Positions 1-5,267 of a DNA stretch of 5,419 bases are shown in pieces (the first letter of the stretch is position 1; each line of letters starts with the position of its first letter). Both the position numbers and the translations under genes were made by a program. The notes beneath the pieces were generated by a model, which saw only the letters and a program-made list of their open reading frames with translations, was not told the DNA's origin and ran no database searches. This DNA is from an uncultured Collinsella sp. (lineage in GTDB: Bacteria > Actinomycetota > Coriobacteriia > Coriobacteriales > Coriobacteriaceae). Location of the stretch: the NCBI GenBank assembly GCA_902492825.1, contig CABUMZ010000121.1, positions 1 through 5,419 of the forward strand, written 5' to 3'.

Positions 1-616
1 ACCCTATGAGCAGCACGTTTCTCCCTCAACCCTTGCATCGATGGGCTTTGTAATCGGGGCTCTGTCCCATGATCTGTCGACTCCTTGGGGAGCTGAGGCT
101 ATTTACGATGGCGATGCCACAATCGAGCTGTGCGCTGCCGTCGACGCGCAGTTCACGCGCTGCAATTTTTGCGGTGCCTGGGCCGGTGATCTCGGGCTGA
201 TTAACCGAGATTTCGCTCACACCATGCGTCGCAAGGCGGCGCTGCGCTTGGACGACCTCAAGCTTTTTCACTTCATCACGAGCGAGGGGGAGGTTTATCT
301 CAACGACCGCACGACTGCGGACATTGCCGATTCACTTCTCTTTAATTGCCTGCCGGATGCGATGGTCATCGGCGGTTCGGCTGCCGGTCGTGGCGCTTCG
401 CGCGAGCTTGCCGATGAAGTCCGCGAGCGTGTTGGCGAAGTACCCGTGGTATGTGGCACTGGCTGTCGCGAAAATACCGTGGCTGACGTATTTGCTCACT
501 ACGATGGCGCGTTTGTCGGCACGTGCTTAAAGCGCGACGGAAAGCTGGATGCCCCGGTTGATGTTGAGCGGGTAACTCGTTTTATGGCTGCCGCTCGTAC
601 GGCGCGAGGGGAGTAG
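1..616 (+). CDS. BtpA/SgcQ-family TIM-barrel protein (5' end outside window)
   Basis: The reading frame is open from base 2, so the gene begins before the window; the ATG at 41 is internal, because the residues before it (PYEQHVSPSTLASM) already fit the family. About 204 residues are visible of the usual 250-280. Family-like segments are the opening 'PY...V.P.T.A.M' block, FTRCNFCGAWAGDLGLI near the middle, the glycine-rich VIGGSAAG loop, and the C-terminal block VVCGTGCRENT...DGAFVGTCLKRDG...PVDVERVTRFM. That last block matches the phosphate-binding-type end of BtpA (PF03437) barrels. Members include SgcQ, encoded in an E. coli sugar operon, and cyanobacterial BtpA, named for a role in photosystem I accumulation; the reaction is not established. 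The stop lies 6 nt before a sugar kinase start, which points to carbohydrate metabolism here. The family call is firm; the function is inferred only from context. Confidence 0.9.
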   Translation, partial: PYEQHVSPSTLASMGFVIGALSHDLSTPWGAEAIYDGDATIELCAAVDAQFTRCNFCGAWAGDLGLINRDFAHTMRRKAALRLDDLKLFHFITSEGEVYLNDRTTADIADSLLFNCLPDAMVIGGSAAGRGASRELADEVRERVGEVPVVCGTGCRENTVADVFAHYDGAFVGTCLKRDGKLDAPVDVERVTRFMAAARTARGE

Positions 617-622
617 GCACCT

Positions 623-2140
623 ATGGCGCTCTATCTGGGTATTGATATTGGGACAAGCGCCTCTAAAGGCGTTTTAATCGATGATCGATGCAACATCGTT
701 TGCCAAGCCTCTTGTGGACATGAGACGGACAACCCGTGTGACGGATGGTACCAGCATGATGCGGAGGCAGTTTGGTGGGGCGATTTTTGCCGCTTGTCGC
801 GCGAGCTGGTGGCGCGATCGGGGGTTAACGCGGCACAGATCGGATGCGTGGGCCTTTCCGCATTGGGTTGCGACTGTGTGCCGGTCGATACCGAGTGCAA
901 CGCGCTGGCGCCCGCGATTTTGTATGGGGTCGATGCACGTTCGAAGCCGCAGATTGACGAACTCCTTTCCGAATATGGGTCAGATCGCGCACGCGAGCTT
1001 TTCGGGCACGATCCCTGTTCGTCAGATATTGCTCCCAAGATCTTGTGGTTTAAGGAGAATATGCCCGAGGTGCACGAACGTGCCGCGAAGTTCCTGACGG
1101 CGTCATCGTTTCTATGCGCAAAGTTGACGGGGCGTTTTACGGTGGACCGTTATTTGGCGGAGGATTTTCTTCCCCTATACGACCGCTACACTTGGAAGGT
1201 TGATGCTCGGGAATGTGCTCGTTTCTGCCGGCCTGACCAGATGGCGGAGGTAATGTCGGCTACTGATATTGCCGGGGTGATTACGCAACGTGCGGCTGAG
1301 GCGACGGGGCTCGCGGCGGGGACACCTGTCTTAGTGGGAACGGGCGACTCTGGTGCCGAGGCCATTTCGACGGGTGTATTCCGTCCCGGCGATATGATGG
1401 TTCAGTTGGGGAGCACGGCGTATTTCATCTACCTAGCCGATCATATGGTCGATGATGCCCGCCTGTGGCCAGGGACGTTTATCATTCCCGGAACTTACGG
1501 GATCTGCGCGGGGACCAATACAGCGGGTGCGCTCACATCGTGGCTGCGCCAAGAGCTGTATCGCGACGCCGTGGAGGCCGAGGGCCACGGTGGCCCCGAT
1601 GCATATTCGGTTATGGCGCATGATGCCGCCGATGTGGCGCCGGGTGCCGATGGGCTCCTGTGTCTGCCGTACTTTGCGGGGGAGCGTACTCCGCTCAACG
1701 ATCCCGAGGCGCGTGGCGTCTTCTTTGGCCTGACCGGAAGGCATACGCGAGCCCATATGGTTCGCGCCGCCTTGGAAGGCGTCGCGTATACCGTTGCATC
1801 CCATGTCGACATTATCGAGCGAGAGCATGGACTGCCAATTGGGCGCATTATGCTTGTCGGAGGTGGAACCAAGAATCCAGTTTGGATGCAGGCTATCGCC
1901 GACGTATGTGGGCGCGAGGTCTCGGTTGCCAAGGTTACGGTGGGCGCATGCTTCGGTGATGCCATCATGGCAGCTCTCGCAGGTGGCGCCTATGCATCGT
2001 GGGATGAGCTCGCCCAAGTCCTTGGCGTTGCACAAACAATCGTGCCCGATATGGCTGCCCACGAGTTATATGCGTCGCGCCGTCATATCTTTGACGAATT
2101 GTATGCACGCAACCGTGATCTCATGCACGAATTGGTGTAA
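623..2140 (+). CDS. FGGY-family carbohydrate kinase (xylulokinase-like)
   Basis: Cytosolic ATP-dependent sugar or polyol kinase of 505 residues, the normal family length. The N-terminal actin-like domain opens with the phosphate loop DIGTSASK (8-15). APKILWFKEN (137-146) is a near match to FGGY signature 1. The presumed catalytic base is D242 in GTGDSGAEA. The C-terminal domain has GST (263-265), GERTP (353-357), an exact FGGY signature 2 starting at G365 (GVFFGL, then H378-M and A-A-L-E), and the ATP-binding GGGTKN (413-418). The segments GWYQHDAEAVWW and LTASSFLCAKLTG resemble the xylulokinase branch, but the sequence does not fix the substrate: xylulose, ribulose and other ketoses or polyols are all possible. 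A GAGGGGAG ribosome site (606-613) lies inside the end of the BtpA gene, 9 nt before the ATG, so the two genes are very probably one operon with coupled translation. Confidence 0.95.
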   Translation: MALYLGIDIGTSASKGVLIDDRCNIVCQASCGHETDNPCDGWYQHDAEAVWWGDFCRLSRELVARSGVNAAQIGCVGLSALGCDCVPVDTECNALAPAILYGVDARSKPQIDELLSEYGSDRARELFGHDPCSSDIAPKILWFKENMPEVHERAAKFLTASSFLCAKLTGRFTVDRYLAEDFLPLYDRYTWKVDARECARFCRPDQMAEVMSATDIAGVITQRAAEATGLAAGTPVLVGTGDSGAEAISTGVFRPGDMMVQLGSTAYFIYLADHMVDDARLWPGTFIIPGTYGICAGTNTAGALTSWLRQELYRDAVEAEGHGGPDAYSVMAHDAADVAPGADGLLCLPYFAGERTPLNDPEARGVFFGLTGRHTRAHMVRAALEGVAYTVASHVDIIEREHGLPIGRIMLVGGGTKNPVWMQAIADVCGREVSVAKVTVGACFGDAIMAALAGGAYASWDELAQVLGVAQTIVPDMAAHELYASRRHIFDELYARNRDLMHELV

Positions 2141-2194
2141 TGCTGCCGAATTGTACTGCCTTCCAATAGGGGCTGCGTTGTGCGATTCGCATGT

Positions 2195-2218
2195 CCCTTG
2201 GCATTTTTGCCCACAGGG
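2195..2218. other. Weak stem-loop between convergent genes
   Basis: CCCT (2195-2198) pairs with AGGG (2215-2218), and GGC (2200-2202) with GCC (2209-2211), around an ATTTTT loop. It lies in the 79-nt gap between the kinase and the TatD gene. No T-tract follows it on either strand, so it is not a convincing intrinsic terminator. I see no other terminator in this gap. Confidence 0.3.
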
Positions 2219-2219
2219 G

Positions 2220-2255
2220 TTAGCGAAGGCTAAAAACAGAGTGTGCATTCGCTAA
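2220..2255. repeat. 8-bp perfect inverted repeat at the 3' end of the TatD gene
   Basis: TTAGCGAA (2220-2227) and TTCGCTAA (2248-2255) are exact reverse complements separated by 20 nt. The left arm contains the stop codon of the minus-strand hydrolase gene. On plus-strand read-through RNA from the kinase it could form a stem. There is no adjoining T-tract. It may be a 3'-end structure or chance. Confidence 0.4.
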
Positions 2256-3002
2256 AACCGCCGACTCAATATGCTTTGCGTCGCATTTTTTGAGCGAGAC
2301 GACGTGTTCTGAGGCGCTTTCGAGCGATCTGATGAGTGACTGTGCGCTTATTTCTGTGTTTGCCTCCGCTGGTGCATCGGTCTCGAGCAGTAAACGATCG
2401 AGTGGAATCTGTCGTGCGTATTCGCGTCCTCGTTTAGACGCGAGCATGCGTTCGTTGACGGAAAAATAGCAGCCTGCATCGCGCGCGCAGGCGAGTTCGT
2501 CCGAGGTGCCGCTAAACCAGTGGAAGATGATAGCGGGGGAGTCGGAGTTTGGGATGAGTAGTCCATGCGATTCGAGGACGTCCAGTACGGCTCCTGCTGA
2601 ACGAACGGCGTGAATTGATATCACGCGTCCGGTAAGAGGATGCTGCACGAGTGTATCGCAGAGCCGGTCAAATGCCTGTATTTGTAGCGGCTCACTTCCG
2701 GCAAAACGAGCGGAAAAGTCGAGCCCGACCTCGCCGATGTAGCGCTCTTGGGCAGCAACTTCGCAAAGCAGATTGACTTCGGCAGGACCACAGCGGCCGT
2801 CGGTGAGCCACCAGGGGTGGAGCCCAACGCCAGCGATAATGTTTGGGTAGCGGCTGGCCCGCTTTTTTGCTGCCGCGAAGTCGCATGGGTCGACCCCGCA
2901 ATCAAAGACCCCCAGCCCTATAGCCGCAGTTTCGTCGGCAACAGCATTCGGGTAAGTCATCAAATCAAGATGGCAGTGTGCATCAAATAACCGGGGCCCC
3001 AT
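2220..3002 (-). CDS. TatD-family metal-dependent hydrolase
   Basis: Amidohydrolase-fold protein of about 260 residues, the normal TatD length; family members are metal-dependent DNases, and some act on RNA or D-aminoacyl-tRNA. The metal ligands are all visible: H-x-H in FDAHCHLD near the N terminus, E in IGEVGLDF, H in VISIHAVRS, H in IFHWFSGT, and D in LLETDAPAE. GVGLHPWW is a further family landmark. I chose the ATG at 3002 because GGAG (3015-3012) precedes it by 9 nt. The alternative GTG at 3017 adds five residues (MERVE), shares one base with the tcdA stop, and has no Shine-Dalgarno sequence. It is the second gene of a tcdA operon with almost no spacing, so expression should depend on the tcdA promoter, perhaps through coupled translation. 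The family call is firm; the exact substrate, and whether this is the TatD or YcfH/YabD subgroup, is not resolved. Confidence 0.93.
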   Translation of the reverse strand: MGPRLFDAHCHLDLMTYPNAVADETAAIGLGVFDCGVDPCDFAAAKKRASRYPNIIAGVGLHPWWLTDGRCGPAEVNLLCEVAAQERYIGEVGLDFSARFAGSEPLQIQAFDRLCDTLVQHPLTGRVISIHAVRSAGAVLDVLESHGLLIPNSDSPAIIFHWFSGTSDELACARDAGCYFSVNERMLASKRGREYARQIPLDRLLLETDAPAEANTEISAQSLIRSLESASEHVVSLKKCDAKHIESAVLANAHSVFSLR

Positions 3003-3016
3003 CTCGACACGCTCCA

Positions 3017-3814
3017 CTAGTCTAGGCGCTGGCCATCGGAGCGTACGCGCTCGGTGCCGCGGCCACTGATCTGGCGGATAACCTCGCCGGCGATCATCTG
3101 ACCCATGATGGGCGGCATAAAACTGGCGGTTCCGAGCTCGGTTCGCTCATGGATGTTGGAAGGGTCGCGGGGCTGTGTCTTAACCGATTCCTCGCAGCTA
3201 AACAGTACATGCAGGCTCTTGATGCCGCGCTTCTTGCATTCTTTGCGCATAATGCGGCTCATGGGGTCACGTACCGTATCGAAAATGTCGGCAAAGCGGA
3301 GGCACTCGGGATGGAGCTTGTTGGCCCCGCCCATGGAGCTAACCAAACGAATGTCGCGGTCCTGAGCATATTTGGCAATGGTGAGCTTGGCCGAGATGGT
3401 GTCGATGGCGTCGACGACGTAGTCGATCTTGCCCTCCGTCTGCTCCAAAACGCTCGCGAAGAAATCATCGATGTTGTCGCTCAGCAAGTATTCGGTGCGT
3501 TTGATGACGGTGGCGGCGGGATTGATATCGCGAATCATGGCATCCATCACGTCCACTTTGCGCTTGCCGATGGTGCTGTGAAAGGCGATGGCCTGGCGAT
3601 TGATATTGCTGGGCGCGATGATGTCCTTGTCCAGAATGACGAAATGACCGATGCCGCCGCGGGCGAGTGCCTCGCAGCAGTTGGAGCCCACGCCTCCGCA
3701 GCCGAGCACCAGCACCGTAGCATCGGCGAGCTTATCGAGTGCCTCGCGGCCCATGATGATCTCGAGCTTGGTGTCGCGTGTCTCGATGGCGGCTGCGGCA
3801 GTGGTTTCGGTCAT
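3017..3814 (-). CDS. tcdA: tRNA threonylcarbamoyladenosine dehydratase TcdA (ThiF/E1-like)
   Basis: E1-like ATP-dependent enzyme that dehydrates t6A at position 37 of ANN-decoding tRNAs to the cyclic form ct6A (the E. coli TcdA/CsdL reaction). It has 265 residues. The nucleotide-binding loop GCGGVGS is at 38-44, and D62/D64 with SNINRQ (69-74) form the adenylation site. K86 follows in GKRKVDVM, then VVDAIDT (133-139) and the family-specific SSMGGANKL (159-167). DPMSRIMRKECKKRGI (183-198) and the end block SFMPPIMGQMIAGEVIR (231-247) separate TcdA from ThiF, MoeB and HesA. I see no hydrophobic C-terminal anchor like that reported for E. coli TcdA, so a soluble protein is likely. The start at 3814 is well supported by GGAGG at 3825-3821 with a 6-nt spacer. 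It leads an operon with the TatD hydrolase from its own TATAAT promoter. I cannot see sulfur-relay partners CsdA/CsdE here. Confidence 0.93.
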   Translation of the reverse strand: MTETTAAAAIETRDTKLEIIMGREALDKLADATVLVLGCGGVGSNCCEALARGGIGHFVILDKDIIAPSNINRQAIAFHSTIGKRKVDVMDAMIRDINPAATVIKRTEYLLSDNIDDFFASVLEQTEGKIDYVVDAIDTISAKLTIAKYAQDRDIRLVSSMGGANKLHPECLRFADIFDTVRDPMSRIMRKECKKRGIKSLHVLFSCEESVKTQPRDPSNIHERTELGTASFMPPIMGQMIAGEVIRQISGRGTERVRSDGQRLD

Positions 3815-3858
3815 AAATATCCTCCGATGGGGAAGCAGGTCGTGTTTTAGCTATCGCC

Positions 3859-3888
3859 ATTATAGGTATTATTACGATTCCATTTGAA
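3859..3888 (-). promoter_or_regulatory. Promoter of the tcdA-TatD operon
   Basis: On the minus strand there is a perfect -10 TATAAT (3864-3859) and a -35 TTCAAA (3888-3883, 4 of 6 to TTGACA) with an 18-nt spacer. Predicted transcription starts near 3852, giving a leader of about 38 nt before the tcdA ATG. The -35 lies in one arm of a 41-bp inverted repeat shared with the divergent promoter. Confidence 0.75.
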
Positions 3889-3915
3889 CCCTCGGGGTTT
3901 GTTGAAATGGGATCG
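3875..3915. repeat. 41-bp inverted repeat between divergent promoters
   Basis: The arms are 3875-3889 and 3901-3915. Read 5'->3' on their own strands they are GTTCAAATGGAATCG and GTTGAAATGGGATCG, 13 of 15 identical, with an 11-nt centre that itself contains AACCC-TCG-GGGTT. Each arm contains the -35 element of one of the two outward-facing promoters. The symmetry suggests either a common regulator site or a shared promoter-upstream design. Which protein binds, if any, cannot be read from the sequence. Confidence 0.65.
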
Positions 3916-3930
3916 GGATTCGCATAAGAT
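3902..3930 (+). promoter_or_regulatory. Plus-strand promoter of the candidate small RNA
   Basis: The -35 TTGAAA (3902-3907, 5 of 6 to consensus) and -10 TAAGAT (3925-3930) are separated by the optimal 17 nt. Transcription would start near 3937. No protein gene with a ribosome site follows before the terminator at 3997-4032. Confidence 0.7.
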
Positions 3931-3936
3931 TGAAGC

Positions 3937-4032
3937 AGATGGCGCCCGTTGCCGCGGGTTAGCCAACTCCAAAACACGTTTGTAGCGTGAGAAGTGGCCG
4001 CCTTCGCATTACGCGGAGGCGGCTATTTTTTT
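3937..4032 (+). ncRNA. Candidate small RNA or terminated leader, about 95 nt
   Basis: The stretch is bounded by a good promoter (3902-3930) and a strong intrinsic terminator. Three stem-loops can be drawn. The first pairs TGGC (3940-3943) with GCCA (3962-3965) and CCCG (3945-3948) with CGGG (3955-3958). The second pairs CACG (3975-3978) with CGTG (3986-3989). The third is the terminator hairpin. The linkers are A-rich (CTCCAAAACA) and could be single-stranded. A seven-codon frame ATG...TAG (3939-3962, MAPVAAG) starts almost at the predicted 5' end but has no ribosome site. It does not resemble SRP RNA, 6S RNA, tmRNA, tRNA or a riboswitch that I recognise. It is either an independent trans-acting RNA or a prematurely terminated leader of sdpR-sdpI. 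Existence is inferred from signals only. Confidence 0.55.
3997..4032 (+). terminator. Strong Rho-independent terminator
   Basis: An 11-bp GC-rich stem, GCCGCCTTCGC (3997-4007) against GCGGAGGCGGC (4013-4023), has a single G-U wobble and the 5-nt loop ATTAC. It is followed by TATTTTTTT (4024-4032). It is directional to the plus strand, because no T-tract lies on the other side. There is no plus-strand protein gene immediately upstream, so it must end a short RNA from the promoter at 3902, or read-through from far upstream. Confidence 0.9.
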
Positions 4033-4046
4033 GAGTACAAGATTAT

Positions 4047-4070
4047 ATAGTTAGACAAACATCTAAATAT
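4047..4070. promoter_or_regulatory. Probable SdpR operator (inverted repeat)
   Basis: ATAgTTAGA (4047-4055), the 6-nt centre CAAACA, and TCTAAaTAT (4062-4070) form a near-perfect AT-rich palindrome with 8 of 9 pairs matched. It covers the -35 element of the sdpR promoter and part of its spacer. ArsR-type winged-helix repressors bind such dyads as dimers, and B. subtilis SdpR represses its own operon. Binding here would block RNA polymerase, giving autorepression. The assignment to SdpR is inferred from position. Confidence 0.7.
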
Positions 4071-4080
4071 CGAGTATAGT
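4052..4080 (+). promoter_or_regulatory. Promoter of sdpR-sdpI
   Basis: The -35 TAGACA (4052-4057, 5 of 6) and -10 TATAGT (4075-4080, 5 of 6) are spaced by 17 nt. Start is predicted near 4087, leaving about 28 nt of leader with AGGAGG at 4105-4110. It lies just downstream of the intrinsic terminator, so sdpRI is insulated from the upstream small transcript. Confidence 0.8.
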
Positions 4081-4114
4081 GTGCGCGTCATGAGAGATGA
4101 TGAGAGGAGGTCTT

Positions 4115-4393
4115 ATGCCGGGAGAGGGTTTTAAAGCGCTGGCCGATCCGACGCGGCGGCGCATTTTGGAACTGCTGCGCGAGGGCAATTGCACGGCCGG
4201 GGAGCTTGCCGAGCATTTTGACATCAGCAAGCCGTCGCTCAGCCATCACTTGGCGACGCTCAAAAGCGCCGGGTTGGTGACCGACGAGCGCCATGGCCAA
4301 AACATCGTATACAGCTTAAACACCACCGTCATGCAGGATTTGATTGGCTGGTTTATGGGCTTTACAAACACGGAAGGTGATAAGGATGAATAA
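4115..4393 (+). CDS. sdpR: SdpR-like ArsR-family autorepressor
   Basis: A 92-residue winged helix-turn-helix transcription factor, the usual size for SdpR-type ArsR proteins. FKALADPTRRRILELLREG (6-24) is the hallmark first helix pair. TAGELAEHFDISKPSLSHHLATLKSAG (27-53) is the HTH with its recognition helix around 38-50. VTDERHGQNIVYSLN (55-69) forms the beta wing, and the C-terminal helix DLIGWF is dimerisation-like. The metal-sensing ELCVCDL motif of classical ArsR is absent and only one cysteine (C26) is present, so metal sensing is unlikely. The start is the ATG at 4115 because AGGAGG (4105-4110) immediately precedes it; the ATGs at 4097 and 4100 sit about 10 nt from the predicted transcript start without a ribosome site. 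The gene overlaps the sdpI start by 8 nt. It probably represses its own operon through the dyad at 4047-4070, relieved via SdpI as in Bacillus. Confidence 0.93.
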   Translation: MPGEGFKALADPTRRRILELLREGNCTAGELAEHFDISKPSLSHHLATLKSAGLVTDERHGQNIVYSLNTTVMQDLIGWFMGFTNTEGDKDE

Positions 4394-5090
4394 CGAAAAC
4401 AAGGGCATTCACCCCACGGGGGTATCGTCGCGCGTGTGGATTGTGCTGGTCGCTCTGTGCGTCGCCAATGTCGTAGCGCACCTCATGGTGATGCCGAGCT
4501 TGCCTGCGCAGATTCCCACGCACTGGGGCGCGAACGGCGCCGTCGACGGTTGGGGTCCTAGCTGGATGGCCTCCGCGCTCGGCGTGCTGCCTCTGGCGCT
4601 TCTCGCAATGTTCTGCGTGGTGCCGCGCATCGACCCCAAAGGTGAGGCATATCGAACCTCGGGCAAGTTCTACCAGGGCTTCGTAATCGCCTTTACCTTG
4701 TTCATGTGCGCCATAAGCTGGCTGGGAGAGCTTACGGTCTGGGGCGTGGTGCCGGCGGTCGGTTCGGTCAACGTGCTGATTTCCGGTGCTATCGGTTTGC
4801 TGTTCATCGGCGTAGGCAACTACTTGCCGCGTGTGAAGCAGAACTATACGCTCGGTATCAAGACGCCCTGGGCGCTTGCCGATCCCGAGAACTGGCGCCG
4901 TACGCAGCGCTTTGGCGGTGCCTGCTTTATGGTGCTGGGTGTTGGCCTGATTGTGATGGGCGTGGCAGGTGCGGTGCTTTCGAGTGAAGTCGTCGCCGCG
5001 GTGATTGCGGTTCTGGCGTTTGGTTCGGTCGGAGCCGTCTACGTCTACTCGTATCTGCTATGGCGCAAATCGCGGCGAGCCGCTCGTTAA
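4386..5090 (+). CDS. sdpI: SdpI-family membrane protein (immunity/signal transduction)
   Basis: Integral membrane protein of 234 residues with about six predicted helices, roughly at 16-36, 58-79, 95-118, 123-145, 176-197 and 201-225. The loop after helix 1 carries the DUF1648 signature LPAQIPTHWGANGAVDGWG (39-57). GVGNYLPRVKQNYTLGIKTPWALADPENWRRTQRFGG (142-178) is the SdpI-domain core. The C terminus is basic (WRKSRRAAR), which suggests a cytosolic tail. In B. subtilis SdpI protects against the SdpC toxin and sequesters SdpR at the membrane; here only the SdpR partner is present, so resistance or envelope-stress signalling toward some other ligand is possible. The start is the ATG at 4386, with GGAAGGTGA (4372-4380) as ribosome site inside sdpR. 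The 8-nt overlap implies translational coupling. An in-frame ATG at 4344 is rejected because it lies deep within sdpR. The family is certain; the inducing ligand is unknown. Confidence 0.95.
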   Translation: MNNENKGIHPTGVSSRVWIVLVALCVANVVAHLMVMPSLPAQIPTHWGANGAVDGWGPSWMASALGVLPLALLAMFCVVPRIDPKGEAYRTSGKFYQGFVIAFTLFMCAISWLGELTVWGVVPAVGSVNVLISGAIGLLFIGVGNYLPRVKQNYTLGIKTPWALADPENWRRTQRFGGACFMVLGVGLIVMGVAGAVLSSEVVAAVIAVLAFGSVGAVYVYSYLLWRKSRRAAR

Positions 5091-5155
5091 GGTTGCGGAA
5101 AACTAGCGTACGCAGTTCATAGTATGTTCCGGGGGACTTTTCCCAGGTAGTATTA

Positions 5156-5185
5156 GGGGGTGTGGGCAACCATGCCCCTTTTTAT
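5156..5185 (+). terminator. Rho-independent terminator after sdpI
   Basis: GGGGTGTGG (5157-5165) pairs with CCATGCCCC (5170-5178), with two G-U wobbles, around a GCAA (GNRA) tetraloop, followed by TTTTTAT (5179-5185). It lies about 65 nt after the sdpI stop and fits the end of the sdpRI transcript. It also lies 80 nt before ettA, for which I find no clear promoter downstream of it, so a role as a leader terminator for ettA is not excluded. Confidence 0.85.
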
Positions 5186-5192
5186 TAGAACG

Positions 5193-5246
5193 TGCGGACT
5201 GCCTCTCCGCTTTTTCCAAAACGGAGAGGGGGAGAAGATTTCCGCA
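5193..5246 (+). other. Structured leader upstream of ettA
   Basis: TGCGGA (5193-5198) and TCCGCA (5241-5246) form a perfect outer stem. They enclose a hairpin of CCTCTCCG (5202-5209) with CGGAGAGG (5222-5229), extended by TTTT/AAAA around a TCC loop. No T-tract follows on either strand, so it is not a terminator. It ends 7 nt before the AAGGAG ribosome site at 5254-5259 and may affect ettA translation or mRNA stability. No promoter that I would trust was found in 5091-5260; TAGTAT boxes at 5120 and 5148 lack a matching -35. Confidence 0.45.
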
Positions 5247-5267
5247 GCTAGATAAGGAGAAATGACT

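Noticed and set aside
1433..2062. A 209-codon open frame on the minus strand opposite the FGGY kinase
   Set aside because: It lies entirely inside a well-supported kinase gene, has no recognisable domain and no promoter or ribosome site; it is a coding shadow.
2181..2191. Palindrome TGCGATTCGCA as a possible protein-binding site
   Set aside because: It is short, likely by chance, and sits at a convergent 3' junction where no promoter is seen.
3149..3850. A 233-codon open frame on the plus strand opposite tcdA
   Set aside because: It is antisense to a gene with full TcdA motifs, its product is low-complexity and family-less, and it has no ribosome site. Long antisense frames are common in GC-rich coding DNA.
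3939..3962. Seven-codon leader peptide (MAPVAAG) at the start of the candidate small RNA
   Set aside because: No ribosome site, no run of regulatory codons, and it sits within a hairpin. A leaderless start is possible but unsupported.
4344..4385. Upstream in-frame start for sdpI
   Set aside because: It would extend sdpI 14 residues into sdpR with no ribosome site; the ATG at 4386 has a site and gives the normal N terminus.
4115..4393. Metal-sensing ArsR/SmtB repressor
   Set aside because: The cysteine metal-site motif is missing, and the neighbour is SdpI rather than a metal exporter.
5129..5147. Hairpin CCGGGG...CCCAGG before the terminator downstream of sdpI
   Set aside because: Only five pairs around a G-A mismatch and no T-tract; too weak to call as a terminator or regulatory element.
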